A DNA stretch of 64,000 nt from Apostichopus japonicus (lineage: Eukaryota; Echinodermata; Holothuroidea; Aspidochirotida; Stichopodidae): NCBI RefSeq assembly GCF_037975245.1, contig NC_092581.1, forward strand, positions 14,413,303 to 14,477,302, given 5' to 3'. Below, in pieces: positions 27,501-39,410 of the stretch (position 1 is its first letter; each line of letters starts with the position of its first letter). The position numbers and the translations under genes are program-made. A model generated the notes under the pieces. It was given only the letters and a program-made list of their open reading frames with translations, was not told the DNA's origin and searched no databases.

Positions 27501-30500
27501 ATTAATCAAACTTCCAAAGTGTAATCGCGACTACTGGCAATTAATCGATTACGACTATAAGCACTAATATAAACATGTATTTACTGTATGTATACTCTTT
27601 CAATCTAACCATTACAGACACCCACCCCTCCTGGAAACGGTGCCTGCCACCAGTTTCAAGCTGCTTATCTTTCCTTTAATAGTTGACCACTGTTTAGTAC
27701 TGGCAGACTGTAATTAATTCAACCCAGATGCAACTTTATGGTGCCCAATATTTATAGCAGAATTTCAGTGTATGGTCATAATTTGTTGACAATTTTAACT
27801 GAGTATAACACAATTGTTCAATTTTGAGAACACAAGTTGGTGGATCAGGATCTTGTCCCGTTGAGGGGGGGGGTGAGGAGTGGGAGGGGAGGAATAAAAT
27901 TGACATTGACCATATTCACATTTGAAACAGGTGGTGAACCAAGGTCAAAGATAGAGAATTACGCAAGCGGGGAAAAGGTCAAGTTGTTTACAAGTCAATT
28001 GGCTAGTTCCAGAAATCTTGTGATCCCCCGAACGTTCACACTACGATCTTGATCACCCTTGAGATGTCAGATCCTCCTACGTTCTCGAATGTGAAAAAGG
28101 AGTAGGGCGCTCACCGATTGACGCTTACTAAGAGGGTAACTCATTTTTATTCTGCTCGATTCTCAAAATCCACACACTTTTATTGTTTATTTGCACAAAG
28201 TTGCCAAAAAACGCAAATGGTAGGTAGGTCAAACAAAATTTTCAAATTGTTTGACTTTCTCTAATTTGAAATTAACCTTATCCACTTTGGGGCTAATGAA
28301 GTGCATTATAAAGGGATTTGATTATAGTATACTGATAACATTGAAAAATTTACCACAACAAATGAAGCAATTAAAATTGTAGATTTTTGTTGTAAGTTTA
28401 TGATCACAATACTCTATACACCCTTATACTGTATCATACATACCCCCCCAAAAAAAAACCTGTGTGGAATACGTCCCTTAATGTATTCAAAGTACGTTTA
28501 CTATGCACAAGTACTGCAGAGTTATTTTCAGTATTAAAGCATTAATACATGTGTTTGTCAAATACTGATGTAAACATTGTGCATATTCTATTCTGCACAC
28601 AAGCTTGAGAGAATGTGATATAAAAGCAACACACTAATACCAATTTATCTTCGATGAGGATGGTATTAATTATTCACGTGTCAAGAATTTCAAAAATGTG
28701 CTAAACCCCTTATACAGTAGCTGAATCCTAATTAAATCTGAGATCCTTCAGGAAGTGTTTCACTTGCTGGTATAAATTATAAAAGGTTGTAAGAAAAAAA
28801 CCCTATATCATGTGTTGGTAATCCTGTTCTAATCTGGAGCTGTGTAGCTTACATGTAAGAAGAACAATCAAAAGGCAAGGGACCAAGCACAACTCCCCCA
28901 GTCCCCTCCTTCCACCCATTTGGCATGACAAAGATCACAAGGCACATACTGTGGTGGAAATACTGTATCTTTAGCTACTTCATATGCCTTCATTACATAC
29001 ATTAATGATTTCTTTCATGCACCATTATTTTGCTAGTAATGCTGATATCTACTTTCACTTTACTCCCAACTTTCTCACCTCCCTCCCTCCCCCGCCCCCC
29101 CCCCCCAACCACCCCATTACAAAACAAAGTGTATCATGGGCTACTGAATTGGGTTATTTATGCCCATTTATAGTCATAAAACTTCTTTCATTATGAATCT
29201 CCTCTTTAGAGTACTAATTTTAATGGGGGGGGGGGGGGGGGGGGAGAAGTGCAAAAATGTTACCAGTTGTTTTTTGTTATAGGCTCAACAGTAGGCAGGA
29301 GAGTATACTGTATATATAGGGAGACAGGTACAGTAAGAGAGGAGTGATGTAAATATAGTGTTCCATAATATCTTCCTCACTATATTTAATTTTCTCTTTT
29401 CCCTTTCTATAACCTCCATTCTACTGTACACGTGTGCGATGCGACATGCACACAATAATTAAAGGACTGAAATTGTTACAAGTCATTACACCTTTACACT
29501 TAACATACACTGTACCAATAAACAAACATAAATACAAGTTAGCTATTCCACTACACATTGTTTACTGTAGTATATAACAAGTAAGTAAAAGTTATGCAAT
29601 ACAAGTTCTATGAAAATTACATCAATTGGAGATTTGCATCAATTTAAACTTTCGTTACTCAACATGAGTTTTGGAATTCCTACTGAATAACAAGTATTTG
29701 CGTCAAAGTTTGTTGACCTCATAGTGTATGCTTGGTGACATAACATAGACTACAGGGAATTAGTTATATGGTATCACATGGCAAAATGCTATACCAAATT
29801 TCCAAATTGCTAGGTCTCTATACAAATGCAAAGATGTACACAGGAACCTAGTATTTTATATGAGACAAGTGTAGAAGCCTTCCAAACTGCTATGTACACA
29901 AACATTGAAAACTAAGTTATAATTTCCTGGACTAATGTATGTACACTAACTGTGCACTGACTGTACTGTACATGAATGTTTTGCATAGCAATTAACAATT
30001 CTGCAATCCCTTGTACACATAACTCAAGGTTATGAAAATAGGCTGTCATATCAAACTGAGCTGATTATCAGCTTTTGATCCATGTCCATGTTACAGTATT
30101 ATCCAGTAGTAAATGAGAAATCATGTTCCAAATACTGCCAAGGTCATCATCGTAGACTAAGTTCTATATTTAATCTAAGGAACAGATGGCAAGGTTAACA
30201 ATACCCATAATTACCACTACCTAGGTGTCAATTATACCACTTCTGTATTATGAACCGCAACAATGCATCAAAGCTTACAATGTTTATATATATACTCTAC
30301 ACAGATCCCTGCACTACACGGTTGGCTGCATACAGTATGTGTATGTCAAAACCACTCACTATATAACAGTATTCCATTTACTGTGATCAATGTGATCAAT
30401 GCTCTTTGCTTCATATGTTTGGTTCAGTACCTGCAGCCAATTAGCAACAGGTAAAGGATAGTTTAGTATAGTGAAAGAGCATATTTATAAATCACACTCA

Positions 30501-33500
30501 TAAATTTATAAACTGTCACATTTTCACATTAAAAGCTGTCACATGTTCACCTCCATCAGAGAGACTGGGCTGTTTATTGATATTTTACTGATAATTTAAT
30601 GCAAGTCTAGTTTGGTCATCTATAGTACTTGTGCATTCACAGATCACATCCTTCACAACCCTACCTTCATCCCCCTCCCCCCCAACACCTCACCTCACCC
30701 ACACCACAAAATAAACATTCAATCTAAAATGCTGTTTTATCCAATGTTATTTTTTGGCTAAATACTGTATATTACATTTATTCATCTCAATTCCAACTTT
30801 ATTAATATTGTACAAATGTGGTCTAAGGGTTTCATATCTCTCTACTGTACAGTAAGCAACTTTAAAAAAAATTTATTTTGACATTACTTCACTGAACATA
30901 ATATTTTCCCTGTACATTAGTCCATATAATGACCAAGAAAATGTTAATGAACTTCTGTACCTGATAGTTCTGGTATAAACTTCCACCCATATCTGTCTAC
31001 ATCTATCTCCTATGTATAGTGGTTCGCTTAATCATTCTTATACTTAAATATATACAGTCTATCCGCTTAATCATTCTTAAACTTAAATTATATACAGTCG
31101 ATCCGCGTAATCGTTCTTATGCATCAATTCGACGTCGCTCGTCGACATTCATCAACTGTTTCAATTTCTCAATCAGACCTTTACAGGTTCTTCGGTTAAT
31201 GATGTTTAGATTTTACAATACAGTTCCCCTGAGTTCCCACACTCATTTCCGACCGGTCTGGTCATTCAGTCCACATCTGTGACAACCGTAGAAATTAGAT
31301 TGGTCACCTTTTTGGGTCAATATGTGTCATAATAACCCGAGCACGCTTTACGATCTAAAATCAGCACCGCCATTACCCTCTCATAATCTATCATTACCGA
31401 GCAGACTATGAATTTCCTTTTGGCTACTTGATCACCTGCAATCATTTTCAGGCATAATGTCCTTCTCTGCAAATCCTCTCCATATGTGTGTGTGTGTGAT
31501 TCAATTGTCATTGTGCGTACATACATACATGCATACATACATACACACAGTATCAATGCAGAGGAGCTACAGACTACAGGGACGGTACTGTACTTTAAAA
31601 GTGCCACAGTAATACTGTACCTATAGCATACTTGCATGTATATGTACAGTAGTAACTGGCAACAGTTAAGTGCTTTTTCTTTGGTAACCTGACAACTTCT
31701 TGAATAAGGTCATTATAAATTGATGATGAAAGTCATTTTCACTTTCCTCCCCCTTTTTTTTTTGGAAAGGGGAGGGGAGGGGGGAGAGTTAGCAATTTAA
31801 TACTTAAGGAGATAAAGCACAATACAATTCAAGTTAATCAGCAAGGGGATAAGTGATATATATTTCTTGGCTATAAATACAATTTTATATTTTTAATTTT
31901 ATTTTAAGTGCTAGGGTGGAAATAGTTTTTAATATAAATTCCCTTAGGTCTATGTAGATCTATGTTCACAAGGGCATATTTATAATGAACCATACAAAAG
32001 TATTTGTCATAATACAGTAATGCATAAATTCTCAAATTCTTTGCCAAAGTGAGTTTTTGTTTACTCAGCAGTTTTTCAAGTTAAGACTATAAAAATATTT
32101 CTTGAGATATTTATACTAAATGAGGTTATTGTTATGATTCCATTTCTTCCACTTCATTTAAATAAACAAAGATTCCCTAACTACTACTAGCTGCACGTGT
32201 CACACCTACACTACACATGTTAATAGTTTCTATTCAACGTGACAGATACAGACTATACACGGCTATGCCGTTCCATGCAGCCTTCACCTCTTTTGTGAAC
32301 CTGGATTATAAAGGAATCATCAATGAAAAATTGAACTTTACTGAAACCTCTTAATGAATGGCAACTAAATTAAACTTTTATTGTTCAGTCAAATTCTACG
32401 GCTACATGGGTACAATATTAAGGTCATACAGAGAATCAAACCGATTCTGTGGGAAGGTATGAATTTCCTGAGCGAGATACTGCAGAGGCCAAATGGAAGT
32501 TGTAAGTGGTGCATCCTCCTTTGCAATGGCAGTGGAGAGGAAATATGTAATGATATTTTGAAACCAGTCTGTGTCAATTTCATTATATAATTTAACAGAC
32601 TTGCTGCATACACACATGTACAGTATAGTACATGTACATTCAAATCTACATGAAATCAAACGTTTGCGCCGCTGTGTAAACTTCATTTATTCATTCATTC
32701 CCAGTATAAATATAAGATTTATAAAGAGGATGTAATATCAGCGGTTAACAGACTTGTAGTACAAAGACATTCGCATGAGCTGAGGCCTAGCAATGGGTGG
32801 TCCAGTGAGAGGGGGGCGGTTCATTGAACCAGGGCCCCCAATGTCCAGGGACCCCTCTGGGGGTTGGTTTCCACATGTAGAACCAACAGATCAGAACATT
32901 GCTTGTCAAGTAAGAAAGTCACAAAGAACTTCCTGATTTTTACATTTATGGCTGTCAGCTGTGTTTAGTGCATTTCAAGTCGGGGTGAAGGGCCAACCGC
33001 ATCACTCTTGAAGGGGCCCCCTGAAACCCTAGCTGCACCACTCGAATGAGTACACAGCCTAAATAAGCCAGAGTAAGAATACTTGCACTAGTTTTACAAA
33101 AACCAAGGTATAGTTTACAAAACACTAGAATATCAGTACAGACTTACTGAAAGTCTTGTGGCTGTTTTAATCAAATTTCATCACTTCACTTATAGACTAA
33201 TATTTCATTTCCTGCTCTACCAGCATAATATGTTGCATTACCTCAATTAACTTGTTAACAGACTTATATTACCTCTTCAGTCATCTAGAATGTAATTAAC
33301 ATTTGGAATTATTACAGAAATTTGACTGCTTGGAAAGGCAAGGTAAATGAACTAAATTCTAACAGAACTTTAACTAAGAGCTACTACACTAAACATAGAA
33401 CTGGTTAACTTTATGCCTAAGTTGTATAGTCTCTGTTGAGTCATCATCAAAGTTCACACTTGACCGCAATACACTGTTATGCTTATAAACGGTAACCAGT

Positions 33501-36500
33501 ACTACCACAGTATAAATTACAACACATTTGTCAATTATTAAGGGAAGAAAACTGTTCATTTTCTAGTATTAATGTGACTATGTGACCCTAAAACTGACAC
33601 AGCACACTTGCAACGTTCCCAGGAGAAATTTAGGCTTACCAGAACAAATGCACCATGGGGGGTTGGTAACCCAACTGGCACAGACTGTGCAGGGATGCAT
33701 CATTGAGGTCATACCATGGTTTACAGGCTTCACACCTGGTCCAAATAAGATCTTTCACACTGTGGGTGAATTTTAGCCTCAAACATGTGAAATTTCTTGC
33801 TATCCTCATTATAGTGATATGTATTCCAGGATCCATCCCTATTACTGTAAATCTGTTCAGCAACAGTCAAGGTTGGTAAGCAAAGTCACTGTGTGCACTG
33901 AACAGTGTTTATCAAAAACCGGATGACTCAATATTTACCTCATTAAACCATTACATATTGTTCAACCCACACTCCACACGACAGACACAAACTGAGGGAA
34001 TGAGTAACTATACTGTACTGTACAGTATCCTGCTGTTGTGGTAGTCATGAATAAAGGGTACTTTTGAAAATATGTCATATATCATTTTATATATCTGTGC
34101 TTCTACTTCAACCCTTCCCCCCCCCTTATTTTTCCCCTTCTTTGCCCCCTTTCCATTCCCCTTTGCTTAATCCCCACAGAAAGGGCACACTCATTACAAA
34201 GTTACCTCGGCATATATTACAGAAACAAAGAGTCATTGCACTGTTCAGTATCCTGCTGTTGTGGTAATCATGAATAGAGGACTTTACAAAACAATGGTCA
34301 TCATTAATATTTGCAACACATAGACCTATGCATCTACTTCCACTGCCCCCCCCCCCTCTCCCCCCCCCCCAATCCACATTTGCATTCATCACCCAAGATA
34401 ATAACAAACCTAATCTGAGCAACCCATAATTAGCCAATGTTTCTTCAAGATAGGCTGCACAATATTAAGGTTATAGTAACTGCGGTGCCTGTTTATGCTG
34501 ACATGTGATTGTATACTACTGTGTACTGATATGGCATGATAAGACTATGACAGACATAGACAGCTTTTAGCTAAAACCTGGTATCGTATCGATCTACAAC
34601 TAAACGTCACACTATGGAAACCACCTGTATTACTTCCCACTTATGAATGAAACCAACTGCTACCTTGAAAGTGAGAACTATGATATAAAAATTTGACAGG
34701 GCATGATAATTTTGTGTACATGCAGTTTTGAAGGCATTGAACCTAGGTTTTTTTTTTAATTAATATGATTCCTGTCTACAAAAACTGCTCTGTGTACGTA
34801 TCTTTGCACTTGTGTAGCAAATTTGCCTATTTTGCGTCTATAGCATTTTGCTATGGCGGATATTTTATTCCCTGTTTGGATAAGTCCACTTTTGTTTGTT
34901 TTGTCAAGGAGTATTAGGTAGAATTTAACTAAAGAATATATATCCTTAAATTTCTAATTGCAAATACCAAATGAAACAAACAATTCTCAATCCTAACCAT
35001 CTTACATCGAGATGGTGATCATATCATTCATCACCATGTAAAAAACAGCCCAAAATTAGCTATTAAAACTGTAAATTGGATAGCCACCCGACATGAAGTA
35101 TTTAAGTTACCTTCTGCTTCTCCCACGTGTACACTCTAAGTGGCTTCTTCACGTTTTAAAATAACTGCCTTAAAGACTTGTATTGTTATTATTTTTATTA
35201 TTAAATGCTCATGCAAGCATGACACTGAGGATTGATGTGTTCGTCACACCGTTTACATTGTGCTACTGTATAATATACCATACTCAACACAGGACTTACA
35301 GACTGAGTGAATACTAAAGTGTACCCTCTTAGGTCAGTTCAATCCTGGTTCAGGCAGACAATACTCGCCCACCTTTTGTGAATTTGGCACAATTGAACAA
35401 TACTTATAAGCTACACAACACAATGACCAGAATGCAGTTGTTCAGACAGCTAGATGTAGATGCATACTGTACATGTATGTATCTAGATTGATTACCATTG
35501 AGCAGTTTAGCTTCAACTATGGTCTGTTGACTCTGTTCATTTAGATTAAATCTCTCAAAATGAACACTATTTCAGGTTGAAATACATTTCACATTGCAGA
35601 TTGGGCATCTTTAATCCTTAATACCGATACTATAAACTGTGCATGGTTGGCAAAGGCATTTAGTATAGACCTAACTTTCAAGGTATATAATAAAGTTACC
35701 TAAATCATAGCTTTGGCAGTTATTGTATGCATGGGTTATTCACATGGTTTTCTGGGTGAAAGCTTAGCCTTGAAAAGATAGTCCAGATGACAATTTATTT
35801 TGACTGATTAAAGAGGGATATATATGTGAAGCTAGTGGCATGACAGATATAAATAAATAATATATAGAATAGTGTTGTGTGTCGTGTATGTAATTGGTAA
35901 GAACAAGTTCTTTAAACCATTATTTTCTCCTTGATGGCTAGTATTTAATAATAGTATTTTACATATTGAGTAATTTTAATTTATTTTCAATTTATAATTT
36001 TGGAGGGTTTTTTGGTGTTGAAGTATTTCCTCTCCTTTTTTGGTGTCAGACTTGGAGTAAGAGTGTTTCCTTTTTCTTTACATTACAATTTTGGAGTTAC
36101 AGTAATTCCTTTAATTTTTTATCCATTTTTTTCTGTCAGACACGGAGTATTTTCTTCATTCCATGTACTTCTGTAAAACTTGAATACATAGTTACATACA
36201 GGATCTGGTATTTGAACAAGATCTTCAAATGAGGCAGTTTAGACAGAATCACATTTAGTCATTTCAGGATGGAGAAGGTCCACTATTAGCATGATTGCTA
36301 ATGGACTGGCATAGATCCAATGGTAACAGTATACACACTGTAGACTGGTTTCAACTGTAGCCGAGCCATTTACATCTCAGCCATCTGACACTATGGTAGT
36401 GCAGATACCGTTGACCTCTGCCTAAAATGGGATACTTTAGGCCTGCAAAAGTACAATCAGGTAATAAAACATTAATTCATTCAGCACATGTAATTAACCT

Positions 36501-37632
36501 AGTTTTACTTTTTCCCACTGGTTTGGCTCTGGTACATTGCTCTAAGTATTAAAAGGGATCCAGAATTTCACTGTCATGTCTGAGACGCTCAGAATGCCCT
36601 TGTTAACTTTAATTAATAAGCGATATTTAAGTTACAAAATAAGTAGTTCATCTGGAAAAAATTATCTTTCGTGTAGTTCAGAGTATGCTCTAATTGATAA
36701 CCTCAAAGGTTTTTTCCAAATGAGTAATTCAATTTTTCTGTGCATACCCCAATAGAGTAGTTACATTTTTATCTCCAAAAAAAATAATTTCGTTTTCATA
36801 TCATTTACTCTAAGATATTTAATTGCAAGGCCACATGGTGGCATTTTATTTATTTTCATACCATTACCACGTCAAAATACGTGTGTGAAAACAACTGAAA
36901 TCTCTAACCTATGCCAACCTATTACAACCAATGTTAAACTTTATGCCAACCTAGTATAATCCAATTGTATAGCCCCCCCCCCCCCTCCCACCAACAAAAA
37001 AACAAAACACACAAGGGTACATGCAGGACTCTACCTCAATTTTGCTCGAATTTTGTTCTATAGTTCTTCCAAATTTACTGAAATTGATTATAAATCCTCA
37101 ACGATGGAACCCATCCAGCTACTGTTACTAATTTTAGCTGATTTAGGTTGTTGCATGATCATTAATATAGCCATAGGCCAAACTAGGCTGGCCTCATTCA
37201 ATAATGTATGGCCTAGGCTAAGCCTGACTTAGGCTAGGTTTCTTGCATATAAGCTCAATATAAAAACACTGAAGATTTGGTTGTCACTTTTGCACTGGAA
37301 CGAAAAGAAAACAAAGAAACTACTTCAAGTTATAAACTGCAGCAAGGGCTTTGCCTTATCGCGTAATAATAAATTAGTATCATAGTCCATAGCCTAAGCA
37401 GTATTTTACTAACATAATGTTAGCATATGATAGGCAGCCTATGGTTTGCAGGGTTGCTTCGACGAGACAACTCCCACTTACTCATCATGAACAGATACTT
37501 ACAATCTAAATGTTTTTTCTTCGGTCCTAATATCTCTTCTGTAGTAGCTTTAAAGACAGACTTCGCCAAATCTGACCCAGTTATCGTGTGTCTGGCCGCA
37601 TTCATGCGGTCCAAAACACTCTGGCCGGACAT
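3713..37632 (-). CDS. PICALM: PICALM/AP180 clathrin assembly protein, 5' coding exons (partial gene)
   Basis: Five coding exons on the minus strand (37632-37503, 24096-23954, 14079-14004, 12169-12067, 3752-3713) splice with GT-AG sites and consistent phases into residues 1-164. The product belongs to the CALM/AP180 family. These proteins bind PtdIns(4,5)P2 at the plasma membrane through the ANTH domain and recruit clathrin and SNAREs during endocytosis. The N-terminus starts MSGQSVLDRMNAARHT and contains K28, K38, K39, K40 and H41, matching the family's K-x9-K-x-K-H lipid-binding motif. The later exons carry the conserved ANTH helices (NWVVSFKTL, HHLMVYGNE, VVRTMSTEK). Invertebrates usually have one gene for the vertebrate PICALM/SNAP91 pair, so the paralogue name is nominal. 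The gene continues past coordinate 1. The remaining ANTH helices and the clathrin/AP2-binding tail are not in the window. Confidence 0.93.
9655..10020. repeat. three-copy tandem repeat with octamer palindromes and ATA/AAT microsatellites
   Basis: Each unit (about 120-132 bp) reads ATGATAATTCAAC/T, then ATGCAAATTTGCAT, then AAGATCACTATATAGT, then GTTACC, a TACAGTAC word and an ATA/AAT-rich microsatellite. The 14-bp palindrome is exact in all three copies: 9680-9693, 9812-9825 and 9931-9944. Confidence 0.85.
10021..10240. mobile_element. dispersed repeat fragment (GGTTTTATATAGCACT type)
   Basis: The stretch starts with a TTTTATATAGCACT word. It continues with an AGTAAAGGGATGAGTCTTTAGG-like block (first 20 bases counted) and a CTGGCTCCACAGATAAGGAG-like block. 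From memory this resembles short dispersed repeats common in marine invertebrate genomes. No termini or target duplication were resolved, so the class is unassigned. Confidence 0.35.
10858..11120. repeat. three tandem units of about 90 bp
   Basis: The core word CATGTGGGCT recurs at about 10867, 10958 and 11046. Each is followed by GCATTT, a C-rich run, CCAACTCTTTTC, ACTGAGA and TACCAAAT or TACTAAAT. Plus-strand reading frames here are repeat artefacts. Confidence 0.8.
12067..12169 (-). CDS. PICALM: PICALM exon 4
   Basis: Residues 117-151. Acceptor TTTTTAG precedes GT TAT GAG, and donor GTAAGT follows the GG of a split Gly codon. The peptide YEMSTFVRKYSMYLNQKA matches the ANTH segment GYDMSTFIRRYSRYLNEKA of the human protein. 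It is followed by SYRNMAFDFCRAKRG, matching the conserved SYRxxAFDF block. Confidence 0.93.
13390..13779. mobile_element. non-autonomous hAT-type element, 390 bp
   Basis: It is flanked by the identical 8-mer GACAGACA at 13382-13389 and 13780-13787. The left end reads CATGGGCTGCGATC; the right end, complemented, reads CAGGGGCGGCGATT, giving imperfect terminal inverted repeats. Internal G and C runs next to CAATATTT form an extended subterminal inverted repeat. No transposase frame is present. Caveat: the surrounding DNA is GACA-rich, so part of the target duplication could be coincidental. It lies in PICALM intron 3. Confidence 0.7.
14004..14079 (-). CDS. PICALM: PICALM exon 3
   Basis: Residues 92-116. 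Acceptor AAATGCAG, donor GTAAGA. The peptide SFLRYLATRSTIFNLEEF corresponds to RFIQYLASRNTLFNLSNF of human PICALM. Entry is phase 0, and it leaves one base (G) for the next exon. Confidence 0.93.
14769..15735. repeat. polypyrimidine higher-order minisatellite
   Basis: About 970 bases almost purely C and T on the plus strand. The array is built from CTACCTCCC and CCCTTCCCCTCT words. A longer module containing CCCTTGCCATCTC and CCGCCCAATTCC recurs at about 14871, 15033, 15280 and 15510. Long Pro/Ser/Leu frames on plus and Gly/Glu/Arg frames on minus arise purely from this composition and are not genes. Confidence 0.95.
18511..18546. repeat. (ATT)12 microsatellite
   Basis: Twelve uninterrupted ATT triplets in PICALM intron 2. 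Confidence 0.98.
19291..19521. mobile_element. fold-back (inverted-repeat) element carrying CAGGTAAGT ends
   Basis: The left arm (19291-19364) and right arm (19442-19521) are imperfect reverse complements. Both contain GGGAGACAGGTAAGT, TAGGCTAAGGTA and GAATGTTACCA when read outward on the same strand. The loop is about 75 bases. Single-arm relatives occur at about 6023-6052, 16736-16768, 20978-21008, 22496-22527, 23892-23923 and 29319-29354, and inverted at 47011-47025. This indicates a dispersed family. Superfamily unassigned. Confidence 0.75.
21596..22030. repeat. dispersed repeat with DR1-like motifs (about three units)
   Basis: Repeated blocks contain TGACCTTTGACCTC (21773-21786), the variant TGACCCTTGACATC (21896-21909) and a decayed copy near 21609. 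They are followed by TTCTTGTACTCAA, CCACATACCAAG, a CAAGCTT word and GTTTACAAGGTTTTCA. Other copies of the family lie at 14262-14430, 39170-39410, 40100-40360 and, inverted, about 47490-47680. Confidence 0.75.
22076..22285 (-). pseudogene. non-LTR retrotransposon C-terminal fragment
   Basis: On the minus strand an open frame from 22285 to a TGA at 22078-22076 encodes a peptide containing RRGPGRPRLRWVDNI followed by ISWSGLSSAEF. The GRPRxRWxDNI signature is typical of the region after the reverse transcriptase domain in LINE elements. Only about 69 codons remain. There is a stop just upstream and no adjoining RT motif, so it is a dead 3' fragment. The LINE clade cannot be assigned. Confidence 0.6.
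22877..23043. repeat. dispersed repeat family 2 copy (CAGGGAATAATT...GCTATG)
   Basis: It shares ordered words (CAGGGAAT, ATCTGGTAT, CAAAATGCTAT, AAATTTC, CACAGGAACC, TATTTTATA) with copies at 29755-29912, 11294-11345 (partial), 34795-34885 (inverted), 45316-45440 and 55449-55575. No terminal repeats were found. Confidence 0.6.
23533..23559. repeat. poly(T) tract, 27 bases
   Basis: Uninterrupted T run followed by GGGAGGGGGAGG. It may be the tail of a minus-strand retroposed sequence, but no element body was recognised next to it. Confidence 0.9.
23954..24096 (-). CDS. PICALM: PICALM exon 2
   Basis: Residues 44-91. Acceptor TTTCAATGTAG, donor GTAAGT. It completes Tyr44, then reads LLQCTNTEHINIPELADMII, and ends with TCHHLMVYGNE. 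These match the second and third ANTH helices (YLIQCTNEMNVNIPQLAD and HHLMVYGNE in human). Confidence 0.95.
25835..26582. repeat. eight-copy 100-bp minisatellite with a hairpin in each unit
   Basis: Each unit contains the inverted repeat AAACTGAA-GCC-TTCAGTTT, TGACTCA, TTTTTGCAAGGTTTC and CCATCAGATTGCAT. The hairpin starts at 25845, 25945, 26045, 26145, 26246, 26347, 26426 and 26526. Spacing is 100-101 bases except for one shortened unit of 79. Confidence 0.93.
29225..29354. repeat. G20 tract plus copy of the CAGGTA dispersed repeat
   Basis: A run of 20 G at 29225-29244 is followed by AATGTTACCAGTT and then GGGAGACAGGTA at 29319. This is the same order of words as in the right arm of the fold-back element at 19442-19521 and the copy at 5941-6052. 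The G run therefore appears to be part of, or inserted in, this family. Confidence 0.7.
29755..29912. repeat. dispersed repeat family 2 copy
   Basis: Same word order as the 22877-23043 copy: CAGGGAATTAGTTATATGGT (20 bases), GCAAAATGCTAT, AAATTTCCAAATTG, CACAGGAACCTAGTATTTTA and a diverged tail. Confidence 0.6.
31025..31115. repeat. 39-40 bp tandem repeat, about 2.5 copies
   Basis: The word CGCTTAATCATTCTTA (CGCGTAATCGTTCTTA in the last copy) recurs at 31025, 31064 and 31104, separated by ACTTAAAT and ATACAGTC words. Confidence 0.8.
32790..33050. mobile_element. possible decayed DNA transposon or dispersed repeat
   Basis: The GC-rich ends include GAACCAGGGCCCCCAATG and GGGGCCCCCTGAAACCCTAG. 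A CATTTATGGCT word in the middle is shared with about 41395-41610, which also has CAGGGCCCCGCAC and TTGGATTCC words. The two look like distant copies of one element, but no target duplication was resolved. Confidence 0.35.
34019..34385. repeat. imperfect tandem duplication, offset about 222
   Basis: CAGTATCCTGCTGTTGTGGT followed by an ATCATGAATA-type word occurs at 34024 and 34246. Both copies end in C-runs within pyrimidine-rich tracts near 34125 and 34350. Confidence 0.7.
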
Positions 37633-37633
37633 A
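37503..37633 (-). CDS. PICALM: PICALM exon with canonical start codon
   Basis: ATG at 37632-37630; residues 1-43, with one base carried into the next exon. Donor GTAAGTAT. Start choice rests on alignment with the family N-terminus MSGQS. Immediately 5' of the ATG, on the minus strand, is TTTCTTCTTTTCTTGTCCAG followed by T-ATG. This is a textbook 3' splice site, so the exon probably begins at 37633 and is preceded by at least one upstream exon. K28, K38-K40 and H41 form the phosphoinositide-binding cluster. Confidence 0.95.
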
Positions 37634-39169
37634 CTGGACAAGAAAAGAAGAAATATTCCAAGTAAATAGCGAAATCGCTCGATCGGCCTAAAACTTATGT
37701 AGGCTTCACAATATATGCAGGTTTGTGCACAGTGCAATACCACAACACAGGCGCCAATGCACATTGATTTTCTTGTACAAATGTATAAGTACGTGTTGTG
37801 CCGTGCAGTGTGTGTGTACCATGCAGGCGTTAGTGATGACCCTTGAACGTTGACAAAGACGAGATGTGTGACGAAGTAGGAGGTTTATAAACGACCAAAT
37901 CATCTACAATTCCTTAATACATGATTATCTTTTCACTTTTTTTAAATCTTCTGAAAATCAATTTTTCCACAATTCTGTCAAAGATTACACTATAAAACAA
38001 AGGTAAAAATCGGGGTTCTTACTTGTAACATTGCCTAATTTCTATGGTTACACATTTCTTCGCGGATAATACTTGATGAAGGTGTATTTGACTTTATAGA
38101 TAGCAGACGACGTGTGAATTATTTGGGTAGCGGGAACCACAGTGGACGAAACAGATGCCAAAGGCTTGATCTTTGAATGACGTGGAGGTTAGGGAAAGAT
38201 GGAAAGGGGAGGAGAGCGAATGTGAAGGGAAGGGAAAAGAAGCTAAAACAAACTAAAATAACCTTTTTAAAATTAATTAACTGCTTTTCCGGGCAATGGG
38301 AGATGTTATCGGCGCATACCAGTTGCGCACACCACTGGCATGTTATATTTCGAAAGGCGCTAGATACCTGACTTCCAGTCGCATACATGAATCACATAGG
38401 CCTAATACTAACTTCACTTGCTTTCGAATATATAAAAAATCCGAGGCAGCTGCTTGCATAGTGCAATGCAGTATAGGAGCCACATAGATAATGTTTTAAG
38501 TTATTCATGATTTATCTATAAGGAGTCATGTCACGGTATCTAACGCCACCTGTACTATAACTAATAATATATTCAAAAATCAATATAAATAATTAACAAG
38601 TAATGAGTTGTCCAAGTGGTTGAAAAAGTAGGAAGATAAGAGGCTGTCCTTTTATAGGTAAGTATTTCAAATAACAAGTTCATCATGATTATGAAAACTT
38701 GACAAAATAAGGGACAAACCTGATCATAAATAAGTGCGAGCAAAAATGTACAACCCATGCGTGGACGCCACGATTTATATATTTGGGGGGGGGGTAACAG
38801 GGGGGGTGGAAAGTTGGTTAGAGGGGAGCTCCATTGTGATAATCTGACCCTGGTTTATATTTTAATCTATTTGCTTCTAGCCGAGATGATTTTACAGCTC
38901 ACCAATGGAGGTTTCCGTGTACAGACAAATAAATTGAGAGTAGATGGCGCTATAAAGTTAAGCTTTAATTTGAACACGAAATCGTATGACAATAATTTAA
39001 TCAAGAATGCAAAACGCATTGAACTTTCGATGACTTCATTGCACTAGACTACTGAAATAGCTGTAACAATATAAATGGCCCGAACCACTATTTTGATGTA
39101 CGATTTCACTATGGCATGGTATAAACAGGACAGTCTACTGTAAGTGGCAATACACACCTCCACCAAAAA

Positions 39170-39410
39170 CAATAGGAATCTTGTACTCAATGTGATGCAT
39201 CCACGCCAAGTATGAGAAGTATCCATGATTCCCATCGTTAGAAATCATGTAAAAGGGTTTTCAGAGATTGACCTCTGGTGACGTCAAATGAGATTTGACC
39301 TCACAAGCATCAGGATTATTGTACTTAACATGACAAATCCATGTAACATGTATGAAAAGTATCCATGATTTCTACCATGAGAATTCTTGTTTTAAAGGTT
39401 TTCACGCCTC
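39170..39410. repeat. DR1-family dispersed repeat copy (decayed)
   Basis: Contains AACAATAGGAATCTTGTACT, a GATGCATCCACGCC word, AGTATCCATGATT twice, and TGAGATTTGACCTC at 39289-39302. This is the same word order as the 21.6-22.0 kb copies. Confidence 0.6.

Larger units (their letters stand above)
24097..37502. other. PICALM intron 1
   Basis: A 13.4-kb first coding intron with no exon recognised. It contains the hairpin minisatellite at 25835-26582, a 20-base G run with a repeat at 29225-29354, dispersed family 2 copies, a 39-bp triplicate (31025-31115), a possible decayed element at 32790-33050 and an imperfect duplication at 34019-34385. The remainder is AT-rich and featureless to inspection. 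Confidence 0.6.

Noticed and set aside
35966-36232. 88-codon Phe-rich plus-strand frame
   Set aside because: T-rich composition produces Phe/Leu/Ser codons; no homology or splice support, inside PICALM intron 1.
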